From: Ascaphus truei | Taxonomy: Eukaryota > Chordata > Amphibia > Anura > Ascaphidae | Length of the DNA: 64,000 nucleotides | Assembly: GCA_036426205.1 (NCBI GenBank) | Contig: CM071568.1 | Location: 39,073,328-39,137,327 of the forward strand | Direction: 5' to 3' | Shown here: positions 37,184 through 49,306 of the stretch, piece after piece | How the letters are laid out: every line of letters starts with the position of its first letter | Position numbering within the stretch: the first letter of the stretch is position 1 | Program-made: the position numbers and the translations under genes | Notes under the pieces: generated by a model | Database searches by the model: none | What the model saw: the letters and a program-made list of their open reading frames with translations, nothing else | Told to the model about the DNA's origin: nothing

Positions 37184-37465
37184 TATGTCATAGGCGTATG
37201 TGTTACCGACCAGATTAAAATGTGACACAACTGAAGTCTTGATAGAAATTAGACTGGTGGCGGCTTTGAGAACCTCTGGTAGATTGTTCCAGATGCGAGT
37301 TGTGCACGGTAAGAGGAGGAGCGACTGAATTATTTGTTGAACTTTGGCACCGTGAAAAGTCTTTTGGAGTTAGATCTCAGGTAATAAGTGCTGCGTGTAA
37401 TAGAAGTGTGTATAGGTATAGGTATTTGCAGGAGCTCAAATGCTTGGTCCCATAAAGTATCAAGG
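37184..37465 (-). mobile_element. L2-type LINE 3' end, fragment 3 of 3
   Basis: It resumes the match with the intact LINE after the Tc1: ACCGACCAGATTAAA, AGACTGGTGG, TGGTAGATTGTTCCAG and AGTCTTTTGGAGTTAGATCT correspond to 51757-51933, which includes the C-terminal coding end. Similarity fades after about 37465. This copy is therefore a 5'-truncated LINE. Confidence 0.82.
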
Positions 37466-37971
37466 TATCGAATTATGGAGGTGGGAATGTGTGTTAATCA
37501 ATTTCTGACTGGTAACAGTTGTATGGTGGTAGGTGGCACCTCCCCCCAGAGCTCACTCCTTCTCACCTTTTTAACTTGGGAGGTCTTTTCACTTTGCTTC
37601 AAGAACAGGACCTATGGTTCTTTCCCCTCACACAGAGGTAAAGGGAAGGGCTACAGTGTAGTGTAGGACCTGCATTTTTGGTTATACCTTGACGTTTGGT
37701 ATGCAGGCTTACGACGCTTTGGCCAAAGGATTTAACTGAATAACCAAGTAATTATTATTGAAGTATTTAAACTTTATACTTATTACCATATATGTTTTGT
37801 CAATTGTATGTAGCATTGGGCACCCCTGTCTTTTGTTGTATGCATTTGCCACGCTCAGCAGCACTCTTTTTTACATTCCCAAGTAATTATTATTGGAGAC
37901 ATTGGTTTTATACATGGCTATAGTATATATGAATGTGTTTGTGTTTGTGTGTGTGTGTGTATGTATGTATA
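37466..37971. other. Unannotated sequence ending in a TG/TATG repeat
   Basis: No gene recognised. From about 37935 to 37971 it is a (TG)n and (TATG)n microsatellite that adjoins the solo LTR. Confidence 0.6.
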
Positions 37972-39038
37972 TGTAGCCAGGTCCCCCCCTTGCACTTACA
38001 GCCGTTTGCCGGGAACGCGTGCGGGCCGTTGCTAAGGCCGCGGTTGTGTTGTTAAGGTCCCGGCGGCTCGAAGTGCAGGGCGCCGCTATTATTGCTCGGC
38101 AGAGTTGCGCATGCGCAGGAGGCGCGCGCGAGGAGCAGGGCTCACAGTAAGGGACTACATCTCCCATGAGTCTCAGGAGCGCCCCACGTGACGCCAGGGA
38201 GCCAATAGGGCTGGAGCATCTCCCTGCAAGGGAATTAGATACATTGCGTGGGATTGTAATACGCAGTTCAGTTGGTGTGAGAAGCGGTTAAGGGAAGGAG
38301 GTGACTCTCTGCACTAGGTCAGCAGCCCCTTAGGCCCCAAATAGCCCTAAGTCACTACAGCTGAGTATTGTAGGGACCGGCCCCAGTCAGGGACATTGCC
38401 CCTTACTATACAGAATGTCCAGAATAGACACAGCTGCGCGTACAGCCAGAGGTTTGTGCCTATACCGTTGCTGCCGTTGCAGAGGCCTTTCGGGTGGGAT
38501 CGCCCCGGATGGTGGTTTCGGTGTTCTTCCGTCTGCCGATCCTTTGTGAAGTTCCGTTGCAGGCCCGAGCACTGGAGTGCTCGGCAGGTAACTCCGTTCA
38601 GCAAGTGCACCAACGTTATTGCTTATTACATTTACGGGACTAGTGACTGCGCAGTCATATATGTTTTCTCCCTCAAAGGGTGTGGACAGATTGTGTGGGG
38701 TTATGGACACGGGGTGGTATCACCCGGTGTAAGGGAAAGCGTGTTGCCAAACGCAGTATTTAGTGTCCCCTCAAGGGAGGGACACCTGTTATTTGTTGTT
38801 AACCATTTTATATGCAGTAAAGCCAGTTCTGTTCTGCCACTGTTCGCTTAATGTGATTATTTCCTGTGAGGGCCTTCTCCCACTCCTTTGGGATCCCTCC
38901 CAGGTGGAGGCGTTGCACCACGAGATCGTAATATATGCATGGCCCCCAGGCTCCGCAGCGGAGACCTAGGTTCCTGAGAGCCACACAGGTTACACAGCAT
39001 GGCAGTAGCGATAGTATTCACAGGGAATACCAGTTACA
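37972..39038 (+). mobile_element. Solo LTR, subfamily 3
   Basis: A 1067-bp LTR starts TGTAGCCAGGTCCCCCC and ends GGGAATACCAGTTACA, between GTATA on the left and TATATA on the right (compatible with a 4-bp TATA duplication). It shares the GCAGTAAAGCCAGTTCTG poly(A) region near 38815 and the GGGATCCCTCCCAGGTGGAG block at 38890 with subfamily 1. It lacks the 28-bp array. A palindromic CGAGCACTGGAGTGCTCG lies at 38566-38583. No internal region is attached, so it is a recombination remnant. Confidence 0.87.
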
Positions 39039-39182
39039 TATATATATATATATATGGATATCCATATAGATCGTATATCTGATAGCGAGAGTATCTAGAT
39101 AGTAAGGAGATAGTATATATATTATATATATATGAGATATATATATATATATCACAAACACACACACACACACACACATATA
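39039..39182. repeat. TA- and AC-rich microsatellites
   Basis: A (TA)n tract directly after the LTR, a short palindromic GGATATCC section, more (TA)n, then (AC)n at about 39153-39179. Confidence 0.9.
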
Positions 39183-39450
39183 TTGTATCCTATGTCTATA
39201 TTGCACACTTTTTCCCTTGTATGGTTATTTGCGTTATCAAGTAACTTGAACCAGATTAAACCGCACATAGCAAATCAGATTCATGTTCAAGATCTCTCTC
39301 CTTCCATGTATATGAATACATATTTACTTTGATACCCATAATCAAACTGAAGCATGATAGTTTGTATAATTCCCACTATTTCATCGCAGAGAAAGGAATC
39401 CTGTGTGATCGTGAGCGGTGAAGGCAAAATCTCCTCAATGTAGTTACTAG

Positions 39451-39895
39451 TAGAGATGGGCAATGTTTTTGGCGGATTTGGATCCATCTGGGATCGGCCG
39501 GTTCCTTTGGTCCGCAGATTTCAGCGAATCAGTCTCAAAAACATTGATTCGTCTTCTCCGGATTCTTTTTTTATCACTGACAATACATTATGTGGATTCC
39601 GCGATCCGTTGGAGGATTTTACCAATCCAATTTGTGGATTGTATTCTTAAATTCCACCAGTGGCTTGTTAAAATCCCCAGATTGGATTGGTAAAATCCTT
39701 CAACGGATTGCGGAATCTGTGGATTGTATTCTTAAAATTTCTCAGCAGATTGTATCCAACAGCGGTTTTGGATCCCTCCGCACGGATTGAAACTGGAATA
39801 ATCCATGTACGGATTTTTACGCCGCAGAACAGATTTTAAATGGAAAGCTCGTGAAATTCGGCAAAACGGATTTTGACAGTTTTCGCCCACCCCTA
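39451..39895. mobile_element. hAT-type MITE with perfect 8-bp target duplication
   Basis: A 445-bp non-coding element begins TAGAGATGGGC and ends GCCCACCCCTA. Flanks are GTTACTAG at 39443-39450 and GTTACTAG at 39896-39903, a perfect 8-bp duplication typical of hAT. The interior repeats GGATT, AATCC and CGGATTG words in both orientations. It belongs to the same family as 3077-3385. The short frames inside are not conserved between copies. Confidence 0.93.
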
Positions 39896-40078
39896 GTTAC
39901 TAGGAAAGTCTGGAAAGCATCGTACTAATAATTATATTGGCAGTTATTCTTACCAGATATTATTAATGGTACATAGTATTAGTTGTCACTGATTATTATT
40001 ATTACCAGCATCAATTTTCAAAGCAAACAACATTTCACGTGCAAATGGAGAGATACAAATTATAGTCCAAATCTCTGG

Positions 40079-40246
40079 CAGTGTTTCTCAACCTTCTCTG
40101 GTCATTGGGACACCCAAGGCAGGATAACAAGTCAATCAACAGTTGATATAAATGACACGTGCATCCATGTGTGCTTGGTAATTCATTGCCGAGTCATAAA
40201 ATCTGGTCTGACTGATGTTCCCCAAGAAGCGGGCTGAGAACCACTG
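40079..40246. mobile_element. Short hAT (CAGTGTTTCTCAACC) MITE
   Basis: A 168-bp element has ends CAGTGTTTCTCAACC and GGGCTGAGAACCACTG, inverted repeats typical of the Charlie-like branch of hAT. Flanking octamers ATCTCTGG and ATTTATGT match only partly, so it is an old copy. Confidence 0.75.
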
Positions 40247-40513
40247 ATTTATGTGATAGCCTTTCCCTAATTTTATGTTTTGTCCTATTATCTTTTTGAA
40301 TATGTCTTTACTGTTACTGTAAAGCAGTGTGCGCATGTTAGGTGTCCCACAGGTGTACCAATAGATAAATGAATAATAATATAGCATTAGTTATTCAGGG
40401 TTGTGAATATCTGAAGTGAGACGTTTTTATTTTCATTAGATAAATAAAACAACATAAATAATATAACAGGTAAAGTTGGAGCACTGGTAAAATATGCAGA
40501 GGTTTCCAACAAG

Positions 40514-40991
40514 TTAAAGTTTGCCTAGCTGCCGTTTGTTATTTTTCCCCCTTTAATATGTGCATCAATATAATCCCCACAATGATAAGTTGCCGATTGA
40601 TCGGTTCTCCTGTGATCAGTCAGCGACGATTCGGCTCAGCGGTTCATTAATTGACTGCATCTTTGGTGCTCTTCTTCTGCACTGACAAAGGTACATGGAG
40701 AAGATCATGTGACCAGGCATTCACTAGATACAATTGAGCTCATGCACTGCTAGAGAGGGGGCATGGCTCAAAAAGAGGTGTGCTAGAGCCTGTTTCAGAA
40801 GAGGAAGGTGGTGTAACTTTGTAAATGGTTGCTATAGAAACAAAAAAGGATTGTTACATTATAATACATTAAAAATGTAATTCAGAGTTGTTTAAAAAAA
40901 TATATATGCTACAATTATTTTCTCATAGTACAGAACTGATTTATTTTAAAAAAAACTCACATGTAGGATATTGCTTGGTCTGCAGCTTTAA
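40514..40991. mobile_element. TTAA-type MITE, second locus
   Basis: About 478 bp, related to 7198-7653: it shares the right end (GGATATTG...CTGCAGCTTTAA), the AGAACTGATTTATT-A-run block and the GTGTGCTAGAGCCTG section. The left end TTAAAGTTTGCC is less well preserved. TTAA lies at both limits. Confidence 0.75.
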
Positions 40992-43900
40992 GAAATAAAG
41001 CAGAATGCAATAAGTAAACATCAGTTAGAGAAGGGAAGAGGTGAAACATTTGGTAATATGAATATGGAATAATTAAGGAATAAAAGGTTGAATGCATAAT
41101 TTACAGTATAGTCCAGTAGTTTAGAAAAAACAGCTGCATGTTTTTGCAAGTCTCTTTTGTTCATAGATCATTGTACCCATTAAAATATCTAGCCTACATA
41201 AAAGTTTTTCATATTGTAGATGTAGGTGGTTCCCAACTTAGCTTTCATGTTCTTTCATGTTAATTTGCAAAAAATATCACAACATATCGTGAACTTACAA
41301 TTCTCCAGGACAAATATTGTTGCTACTGTAGAACTCAAGTGCAAAACTAATTTATAGAAGTTTATTTTTCGTCCATATTTTGGTAAAAACAATATTTCGT
41401 ATCTTCTAACTGTACAATATTCAGCTAACTGTGTCAAGTTAAAGAGTTGTTTCTAAGCGACAAAAACGAAATGCATTATATTTACATTGAAAAAAAAAGT
41501 TATCTTAATTTCCATCATAGAAAGAAATGTAGAACAGCTGTTTAATGGTTGACAGATGTTTGGGTTTCACGTTGGGAAACATTTCCAATACTGTAAAATT
41601 CATGTCTTGGAATTCTGTAAAAACAATTCCATAACATTTCACAAATCATTTTATTTTATTCAAAAACATAAGCTATGTAGCTATTTGGTAGCATTTATTT
41701 CAACATTAGCATAGCTTTGTGACGATGAAAATCGCTAAGTAGAATTGAAACCTTTGAGTTATATGTATGATTTTGCCCAGAGACTTTGGGGTCAAACCAG
41801 CACAGCTATTATTTGTACCCACATGCACATAACAATATGTGCAGTATGTTTTTATACAGCTTGCTGCGAGTATTCATATACTTATGTCAATATTATTGCA
41901 AGTTACATTACTAATTTTTCAGCGCTATTGTTCAGCAGTTCCCATATCTTATTCTTTGTCTCTCTATTTGTATATTCTGTTTTGCTCTCTCTTTTTCTGT
42001 CTTAGTCGCTCTCTTTTTCTTCTTGTTGGTTATGTATCAAACTCGATGGAAGTTTCCATGTGGTAGTTGCTCGATTGGCAATACTGCGGTTTAATGAATA
42101 ACCCCCAAGTCTCTCTCGCTCTCTCGCTCTGTCTCATTTTCAGATCTTAGCTCCTATCCTATTTGTGTGTTGCAGCAGCAGCAGACATCCAGCCTCTCTC
42201 ACACCTCTATCAGTACATTTTAGTTGAGCCTCCACAGAGTTATGGGGACTCACATTGATTGACCACTGTCAACGCTGCATCCAAGCAGCAACGTATCTGC
42301 GATTATCCAGAATTGTATATTGCTTTATATACATTTTCTAATATTTTATATACATTTTCTGAGTACCAACTGAGTATCTACCATAAGGCAAGACAGCTTT
42401 CCATTTTAGTGTGAACCTATAGTGCCTGAGTACAGTATGTGACCACTGGATGTTAGCCTCTATTTCTCCATTAGGTAGGAGCCGGTTGCATCTATTCCTA
42501 CACTCCCATACTTCTTGATTGACACTACATGACAAAGGTAGGATCTCTTTCAGTTCCATCACTCTCTGCTTTAGGTCTTTGAAGGCTGTGGTAGCAATCA
42601 TAGATTCCCCAAATTAGGAGGAAAGCAATCTAAGAATATGACGACTTAACCCATTAGCATTATGTGTTAGATACTTTTTCATGCGTTGTTTTCTAAAGAA
42701 AGAGACTGTATTGTCAAAATCTCGGTTACCAAAAATATCAGACACAAATACATTCATCATTGTTGGCCCATCAATATTATATAGTTAACAATGCCAAGCA
42801 GTTGTAATTCAATGCATTTATGTGGCTAAGCTCGTTAAAAAGGCTATTAACGCCTAATAATAGTTTCATCGAAGCTTTATAATCATATTGCTCATGTGTT
42901 GATTGATACCAATACTAACATTGTGAATGCATCTGTTGCCAAGTTTGTTTCCTTAAGATTACAATGAGATTAATGCAAAATAAGTAAGTGAGAGCAGAGC
43001 GCCCAGCATGCTCCGTGCTTACTGTACATAGCTATCTATGCAGGAGCTGGAAATGACAGTGATTTCATCCTTTTACAGATAGAACTTTTAAAGGGTCTGA
43101 GCTGAATAAAAACAACCTTTTGTAAAGCAGTCAAATTATCTCACGTAAATGTTAGAACAATACACCTCAAGCAAAAAAATAAATTAATTAAATACATATT
43201 TGTTCTTTTAAGTAGGCACCTAGGTACAGTAAGTTTCAGGTATGTCAAATGTCTATTTTGCCCTCGTCTTGCATTCTTGCTGCAAAGGACAAATCAGGAA
43301 AGGAGGGTCCTTTGTGTGTGGCCAGTCGGTTCGGTTCTACATTACATGCAGCGAAATCGCACAAGGAAGTAGCAACAGCAAGTGAAACCTTTCCCAAGCT
43401 TCCACTTACTCTGTTTACAAACTCATTTTCTAAATCACTAATAGGCAAAGGATTTATTTTTTAAAGTCCCCAGTTCCTCATATTTAACCCCTTAAATTTG
43501 TCGTTGCTAATGGTTCATTGACTCCCAGAAGCGACTACACATTCAAGTCATCCTGTCCAGTACAGTACCTGACAGATTAACACCACTTTCACAAAGAATC
43601 AACAATCCATAACCGTGTGTAAGGTTATTTTAATATTAGCAGCCAGTGCATACCTAATTGCATGTGGTTTTGTGCATCTAGCCTGAATGACCAGTCAGTA
43701 TTGAAATAGTTTTTCCTGTGGTCTGGAGAGATAAAGTTGTAATTGGAAATGCTGGTTACATTTCGTGCATCATATTGTTGCTACTTTATAAACTTTTGTT
43801 AAATTTGGCTGCCTATTGTCTTTTTTTGCTTTGCATTGTTTCATTTGAGCAGCAGCCAGCATAGTTTTGGCAAGAATTTTACTATGCAAACAACTATCAG

Positions 43901-44212
43901 CAACATGGTTGTATTTGTTACTGGAGGTGTTATCTTCCTATCTTGTCGACAAATTATCTGCAGAATGTTAAAATCCAATGCAGGTGCTGTTACCCTTTAT
44001 AGTAGTGAAAATAACCAGCATCTTTACAGTCCCATAAGTGTACGTTATGTATTTTTGTTATATTTGTTACTTGTTTTGCCTTCTGTTGCTTCCTCCTGTA
44101 AAGTTAAGCTATTATCTGTCGTATCTACCAAATCGACAGCTAGCCCCTCTCCTCATACATACCTCGCATAAATACTATGAGTGTCATCCAATTTGATCCC
44201 TGTAACCTACTG
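40992..44212. other. Unannotated AT-rich region
   Basis: About 3.2 kb without a recognisable gene or element. Short simple repeats include CTCTCG units near 42111-42130, a GCA run near 42172-42184, and a doubled TTATATACATTTTCT (about 42325-42360). Frames at 42338-42601 and 43245-43464 have no family signature and overlapping open frames on the other strand. Confidence 0.6.
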
Positions 44213-44422
44213 CAGTGTTTTTTTTAACCAGGGTTACAAGGAACCCTTGGGTTCCCCAAAAATGCCTAAAGGGTTCCCTGTAATTTTCTGGTCATTTGAA
44301 AGTTGCACCAAATACAGAACACTCAACAATGCATCTGATCTCAGAGTTGATATTAGAGATTGTTGGGGTTCCTCAGAATTTCACTTGGGGTTCCTTAACC
44401 AAAATTTTTTTGGAAACCACTG
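44213..44422. mobile_element. hAT MITE (CAGTGTTTTTT...GGTTCC type)
   Basis: A 210-bp element has ends CAGTG and CACTG. Flanking octamers are ACCTACTG (44205-44212) and ACCTACAG (44423-44430), a 7-of-8 match. The interior repeats GGTTCC words (GGGTTCCCC, GGGTTCCCTG, GGGGTTCC). Non-coding. Confidence 0.82.
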
Positions 44423-46860
44423 ACCTACAGTCTTTACTCGACACCTTCTACATTTGCTCTCTGCAATCTTTCAAGAAATAGCTAAGCGTTTAACCTGTTA
44501 ATGCCCATACAATAAACTCACGTGTTCACTACTTTTTTGTCATACAGCATCTCATTTTTATGTGATATTGAATTCTGGTGTCTCATTGTACTTTTTGGTA
44601 CTTTCATTCCTTCTACAATTATCAACTAAACTGTCCAATATTCCTTATCTGTAATCTAAGCGATGCTGTTCTCTCAACTTCAATTCATCCCATTTGTATA
44701 AGCCATTCCTGGTGTGTAATCACTTTTGGGTACTTAATTGTTGAAATGAACCAAAAAAAAAAAAGTTAATAACTGATAAATGTTCAAGTGGAACCAGAAG
44801 AACAATGTCATTAGTCTCATATCAGTCACATTGAAAGGATTTTAATATGTGCCGTATATGACCGAGATCCCCACCAGACCCCTTTTCACTGAAGATGCAT
44901 TATACAGTATGCCAGCATCAAAAGTAGACTTTATTATTGTGAGTTTTATTATAATTAAATACTGCAAAAATTCAAAAAAAAAAAAAAAATCCTAAAAGAA
45001 CACTGATGGGATTGTCATGCATCCTGTCATTTCCAGAAAATATCTTTTACTGTTACAGTTTCCAGTTATTTTTTTGTCGGGTATAATAGAGTTTTGCCAG
45101 TCAGCAGCCTTGTCACTTAAAATGAGAGGGCTTTTTTTAGTTCCTTCCTACATACATGTAAGCCTGCACCCATCCCAACTTAAACACTCCCTTGTTTTAG
45201 TCAGATTTTTCCCTGACTTATGTGGTCGGATCATCTCATAATGGTACCCAATAATGTTATTATTATTTTTTTTCATATGATTCCCAAATCTTAAGAAAGA
45301 AACCTGAAACAACCCATCCTTATACATGCACACATACTGTAGTAACAAATATGTTGCCAGACATGAGCCCTCGCAGATTTGCTTTGAGCCTCTGATTGTT
45401 AACAGTACCAGTCTCATAGGACCTCTGTGTTGTGTTGCTGCAATTGCTGTCTCACAAGCACAATTAAACAGAACACATGCATTTGCAAGTTGAGCTATAT
45501 GATTTGCAGAGTAAAAACAGCAGACACAATCTACTGTAGCTAAAATTATTTGAATATATTTTAGGTTTTAACTATAAATAAAACAGCAAAGAAGTCAATA
45601 GTTTAAGAACATATAACATATTTGAATGTGTTTAAGAACATATAACATATTTAAAAGGTTCTCTTTTATGTGTACATTACTTTTGAAGTACTTGAGTAGC
45701 TGAAGAGGTATTGCATTGAATATATATATACATATATATATAATTATATTTCCATTTGCTATATATATATATAACTATTAAATAAGAGATTATTTTTTTT
45801 ACAGCAAGCTCAGACTTACTAGAAATCAAGAAATGTTGGTTATACTATGGAATTTCTGTATATTTAAGCAGGAAGGAAACTATTTTAAAAGATCAATTAA
45901 CTTCTTTGTTTAACTAGTGTCAACTTTTGGATCTAAAACATTTCTTGCCTTGAGAGGTAAAAAAAAAAAAAAAAAAAACTACCATGGGCTACTTACTTTA
46001 ATTTGCAAAGATCTGGATTACAAACCATGCAGTTCCTTGCACAATGTTCTTGGCAGGACTTTATTAGCGAAATAATCTTTGTTACAATGGTGTCTATAAA
46101 AACTGGCCTTAAGAACCTAAAGATGTTGCAGCAGCGGTGGTTTTACTATTTTGTGGGATGGCAAAGGTTTACTAAACTAGTTCTGAGAGTTTACAGCTGG
46201 AGCCGATTAACTGTGCTCTTTTTTGTGGTGAAATTTTGAATGACCTTATTATACTACATAAAGGAATGAATTGCAGCCTCTATCATAGACTTAAAAGCCT
46301 ACATTGTATGTTTTCTAGTGATAAGGTGCAGAGTCTGCAATGTCAGTACATGTAACAGATGTGTTTCGTTTGATAGTTACAAGGTTGAACAAGTAAAAGT
46401 AATTTCCACTACAATATTAAAATAGTTTACATATGAAATGGTTAAACTTTACGGTGTGAAACATCTGATTTTCTGCATCATGTCAGCAAACGTGTGTAAT
46501 GTAGCCAGCAATCGCGGGCAGAATGGTCTTTATCTGAAGCTATTTTCTATGGTTTAGAATGATAGTTCATCTGTTACACTGTTTCCTAAATGTATCACCT
46601 TACATCTAGTCAGTGCAGACTGTAACAACATGTCACATACAGTACACGTGCAAGATGAGCTAAATACTGTCCACATTGCGTTTTTTTTTATTATGTATCA
46701 CATATGTATCACGTATAATAGGGCTCTGTTTGAGCAAAACCAGAGCAAGAAGAGGCAATTCCACGTATCATCTCTTTTAGAGGCGGACGAACCTGCTGAG
46801 ATTCGCTGCACTGCAGTTTCAATAAAAATCTGTTAGAAATGTTTCCCTGCAAAATAACTG
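44423..46860. other. Unannotated AT-rich region with microsatellites
   Basis: No gene recognised. It contains A-runs (44753-44764, 44976-44990, 45960-45979), a TA-rich tract at about 45718-45775, and a doubled GTTTAAGAACATATAACATA near 45600-45650. Confidence 0.6.
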
Positions 46861-47420
46861 AAATTGTTAATAATTTGCCTTCTTCACGTGACGCCAAGCG
46901 CTACCAAAGCAAATTAATGTTTTCAATTGGGCGCAGACATAGTGCGCGCGACCGCGAATGACGCGTCCAAGCTTGGCAAATTATGAGCAGGGATCTGAAA
47001 TTGATATTGCCGCGCGACGGCCGCGTCACGTGAGCAGTTGAGCCAATGAGGGCAAACCGCTCACGTGCTGTCATTGCCAGGACTCCCTGTCGCCTCCCGA
47101 TGCCTCCAGCCTGCACGTGTGACATCACGAGGTCGCACGAGCACAGCCAGAGCAAGTAAAGTCAAGGCCTTAAAGTGGCAAAATTGCAGCCCCGCGACTT
47201 CATTTAAAAAAAAAAAATGTTGTTGCAAGTTTGATAGTAAAAATAATCGAATATGCACTGCCCATGAACATTTCAGGGTTAATTGAATTAGCCCCAAACT
47301 TCTGTATCAAAGCAACCGTCTTCAACGAATCGAAGGCGATGTTCACCAAGTTTAACTAAGCGCGCACAAGGTTTGCACATTTCTAATCACTCTGCAATTG
47401 TTGCTCCACGTGTGAAAGCT
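46861..47420. promoter_or_regulatory. GC- and CpG-richer island with five CACGTG sites
   Basis: CACGTG palindromes (canonical E-box/CLEAR core) lie at 46885, 47027, 47062, 47114 and 47407, in a locally CpG-rich patch (GCGCGCGACCGCG, CGCGCGACGGCCGCG) within AT-rich surroundings. A CCAAT box (reading CCAATGAG) is at 47043. It could be a promoter-like island or a transposon with such motifs; no transcript evidence is available. I see no adjoining exon. Confidence 0.3.
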
Positions 47421-47998
47421 TGGGATGGAAGTATGCTAGTAATTATCTGGTGTCTCTGTGATAATGGGATATATCAAATTCGAAGTATATGTGCATCTTT
47501 TGTTTTGCTTTTCTCTTTTCCCCCAAAAGTTGCCTGAGCTGGATAAAAATTGATACATTTTCCCAACAATTATCGCAGCTAGAAGTAAAATATGGAGCAC
47601 TACATGAAAGCAATTGATTCTTCAATTATGATACTTTGGGGTAGATACTCAGGTCGCTAGTTTCTACCTAATAATGCAGCGTTCATTAAATAGGGAATGC
47701 ACATTATGTTTCTTTTTAACCGGGATCTTCAAAAGCGTATGAGATGCAAAGATAACGTGTTTTAGCAAAACAACCATTGTAATGTCACCTGAATGAACAG
47801 GGATTATCGTAGTGTTCAGATGCGTTAAAAAATACACTGCACATGCACCCTGGGAAAGAGTGTTATTAGCGAGTCCGTTAGTGACGCGTTGTGTATTAGT
47901 GAGCCCATAACACCGTGCCCATGAGCATGTAACAATTTCAAATAAATACACAGGCCTATCTGCAAACCCTAGCCATTTCATACTGGCACACACTAAAT

Positions 47999-48441
47999 AT
48001 GGCTCACCAACCGTTTACCTCCACTGCTGTGGCTGCTACTGCTGCTGGGACAGGCAGAATAAGAAGACAGAAGTTTAATGAGGAGGAGCTGGTGATATTT
48101 ATAAAAGTTTTGGTGGCTAACCACTCAAAATGAATGGCGGCTCTATGCCAGAAGACCAGCATTGCCAACACACAGCGTATTTGGGGCTGCATGCTAAAGC
48201 GCATTAATGCTCTGGGCAATACTGTCCGCGCCATCGATATACTAAAAAAGCAATGTTCAGGCAGCAAGGCCAAAAAAAAAAAGAACTGGAGGATCATGCT
48301 GTCCAGGCAAGGAAGGCTGGAGGAGGTTCGCCTGTCCCCTTGCACCTTACCCGAATGGAGGAGTAGGTCAGCTCAGTGATCGTATGCTCCCAGGTTGTGG
48401 GAGCAACTGGGCTTGTGGACCCACGGATCATGCGGGACCTG
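47999..48441 (+). pseudogene. Harbinger Myb/SANT-like DNA-binding protein, exon 1, degenerate
   Basis: PIF/Harbinger elements carry, besides the nuclease, a Myb/SANT-like protein that binds the element ends and helps bring the nuclease to the nucleus. Here an ATG at 47999 opens MAHQPFTSTAV, an alanine-rich N-terminus, then RRQKFNEEELVIFIKVLVAN, the start of a SANT-like helix set. An in-frame TGA at 48131 follows, and the same frame resumes with QKTSIANTQRIW, KRINALGNTVRAID and an A-rich KAKKKKNW stretch. A further stop or frameshift lies near 48370. A later segment, VVGATGLVDPRIMRDL, leads into a consensus donor GTAAGT at 48442. Family assignment rests on motif resemblance. Confidence 0.65.
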
Positions 48442-49306
48442 GTAAGTGACTCCACAGTACATATATAATACACTAGATATTAAACTCATGTATACTGTAC
48501 ATGTCACTTTAGACACAACCTAGAGCATCAGAACAAACATTACCGTCTTATTTGCAGTGCACTCACACATAGTACTTAGCTAAATAATGTATGTGATATA
48601 CTTGCATCTGTGCTTCCACATTGCAGTAAGGGATCATTTAGTGTCAAGTGATACTTTTTCTATTTCTGGACCATAAAACTGCTCGCTAATCACAATGACA
48701 CTACTTTACTTTAAGCAACACTTACAGAGTCTCACTGTCTCAAAAAGTGGTATTCAAACCTGATTAATCATCTTATGAAGGTATCTAAACACCCACTGTA
48801 CCCAGCTCTTATGTTCTAAGATTCAACATCACCAACCTGCTTGTAGTCTTAAGGTTCACTCAAGAATCTTATTGCTCACCCCACTGCTTTACCTATTGAC
48901 CTGTGTCCCTCAAATCATCTTCCTTTATAAATTAATTCCAAACTTCTGATGTTAGCCATTGCAATCATATTATAAATAGTCCCTTTTAAAGTACTTAACA
49001 TCACAGGACATACTTGAAAATAAAAGGTCACTCTAAAATGTTGTTGCTCCAGAAATGGGTTATAAACTGTAGCATGCCTCAGCACTCATCCATATGCATG
49101 GGACTAAAGACCTTGTACAGTTTAGTAACAGTTTGTGGATCAGGTCCTATAAATATTCTACTGCTAAAATGTTATAGAAATCAAGAAGATGTTAAAAAAA
49201 AAATGGCTATTTGGTCTAAGAAAATGTATCCGAATGTGCTTACTCAATTTTAGTATGAAGGTCTTTGGTGATGTATTTCTTTTTCAGGAACAGCATATGT
49301 GATTAG

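Noticed and set aside
42338..42601. 87-codon minus-strand frame with ordinary composition
   Set aside because: No recognisable family or neighbouring exon. Left within the unannotated region.
43245..43464. Overlapping open frames on both strands, 67 and 71 codons
   Set aside because: No motif, no splice sites of quality, and both strands open. Not enough for a coding call.
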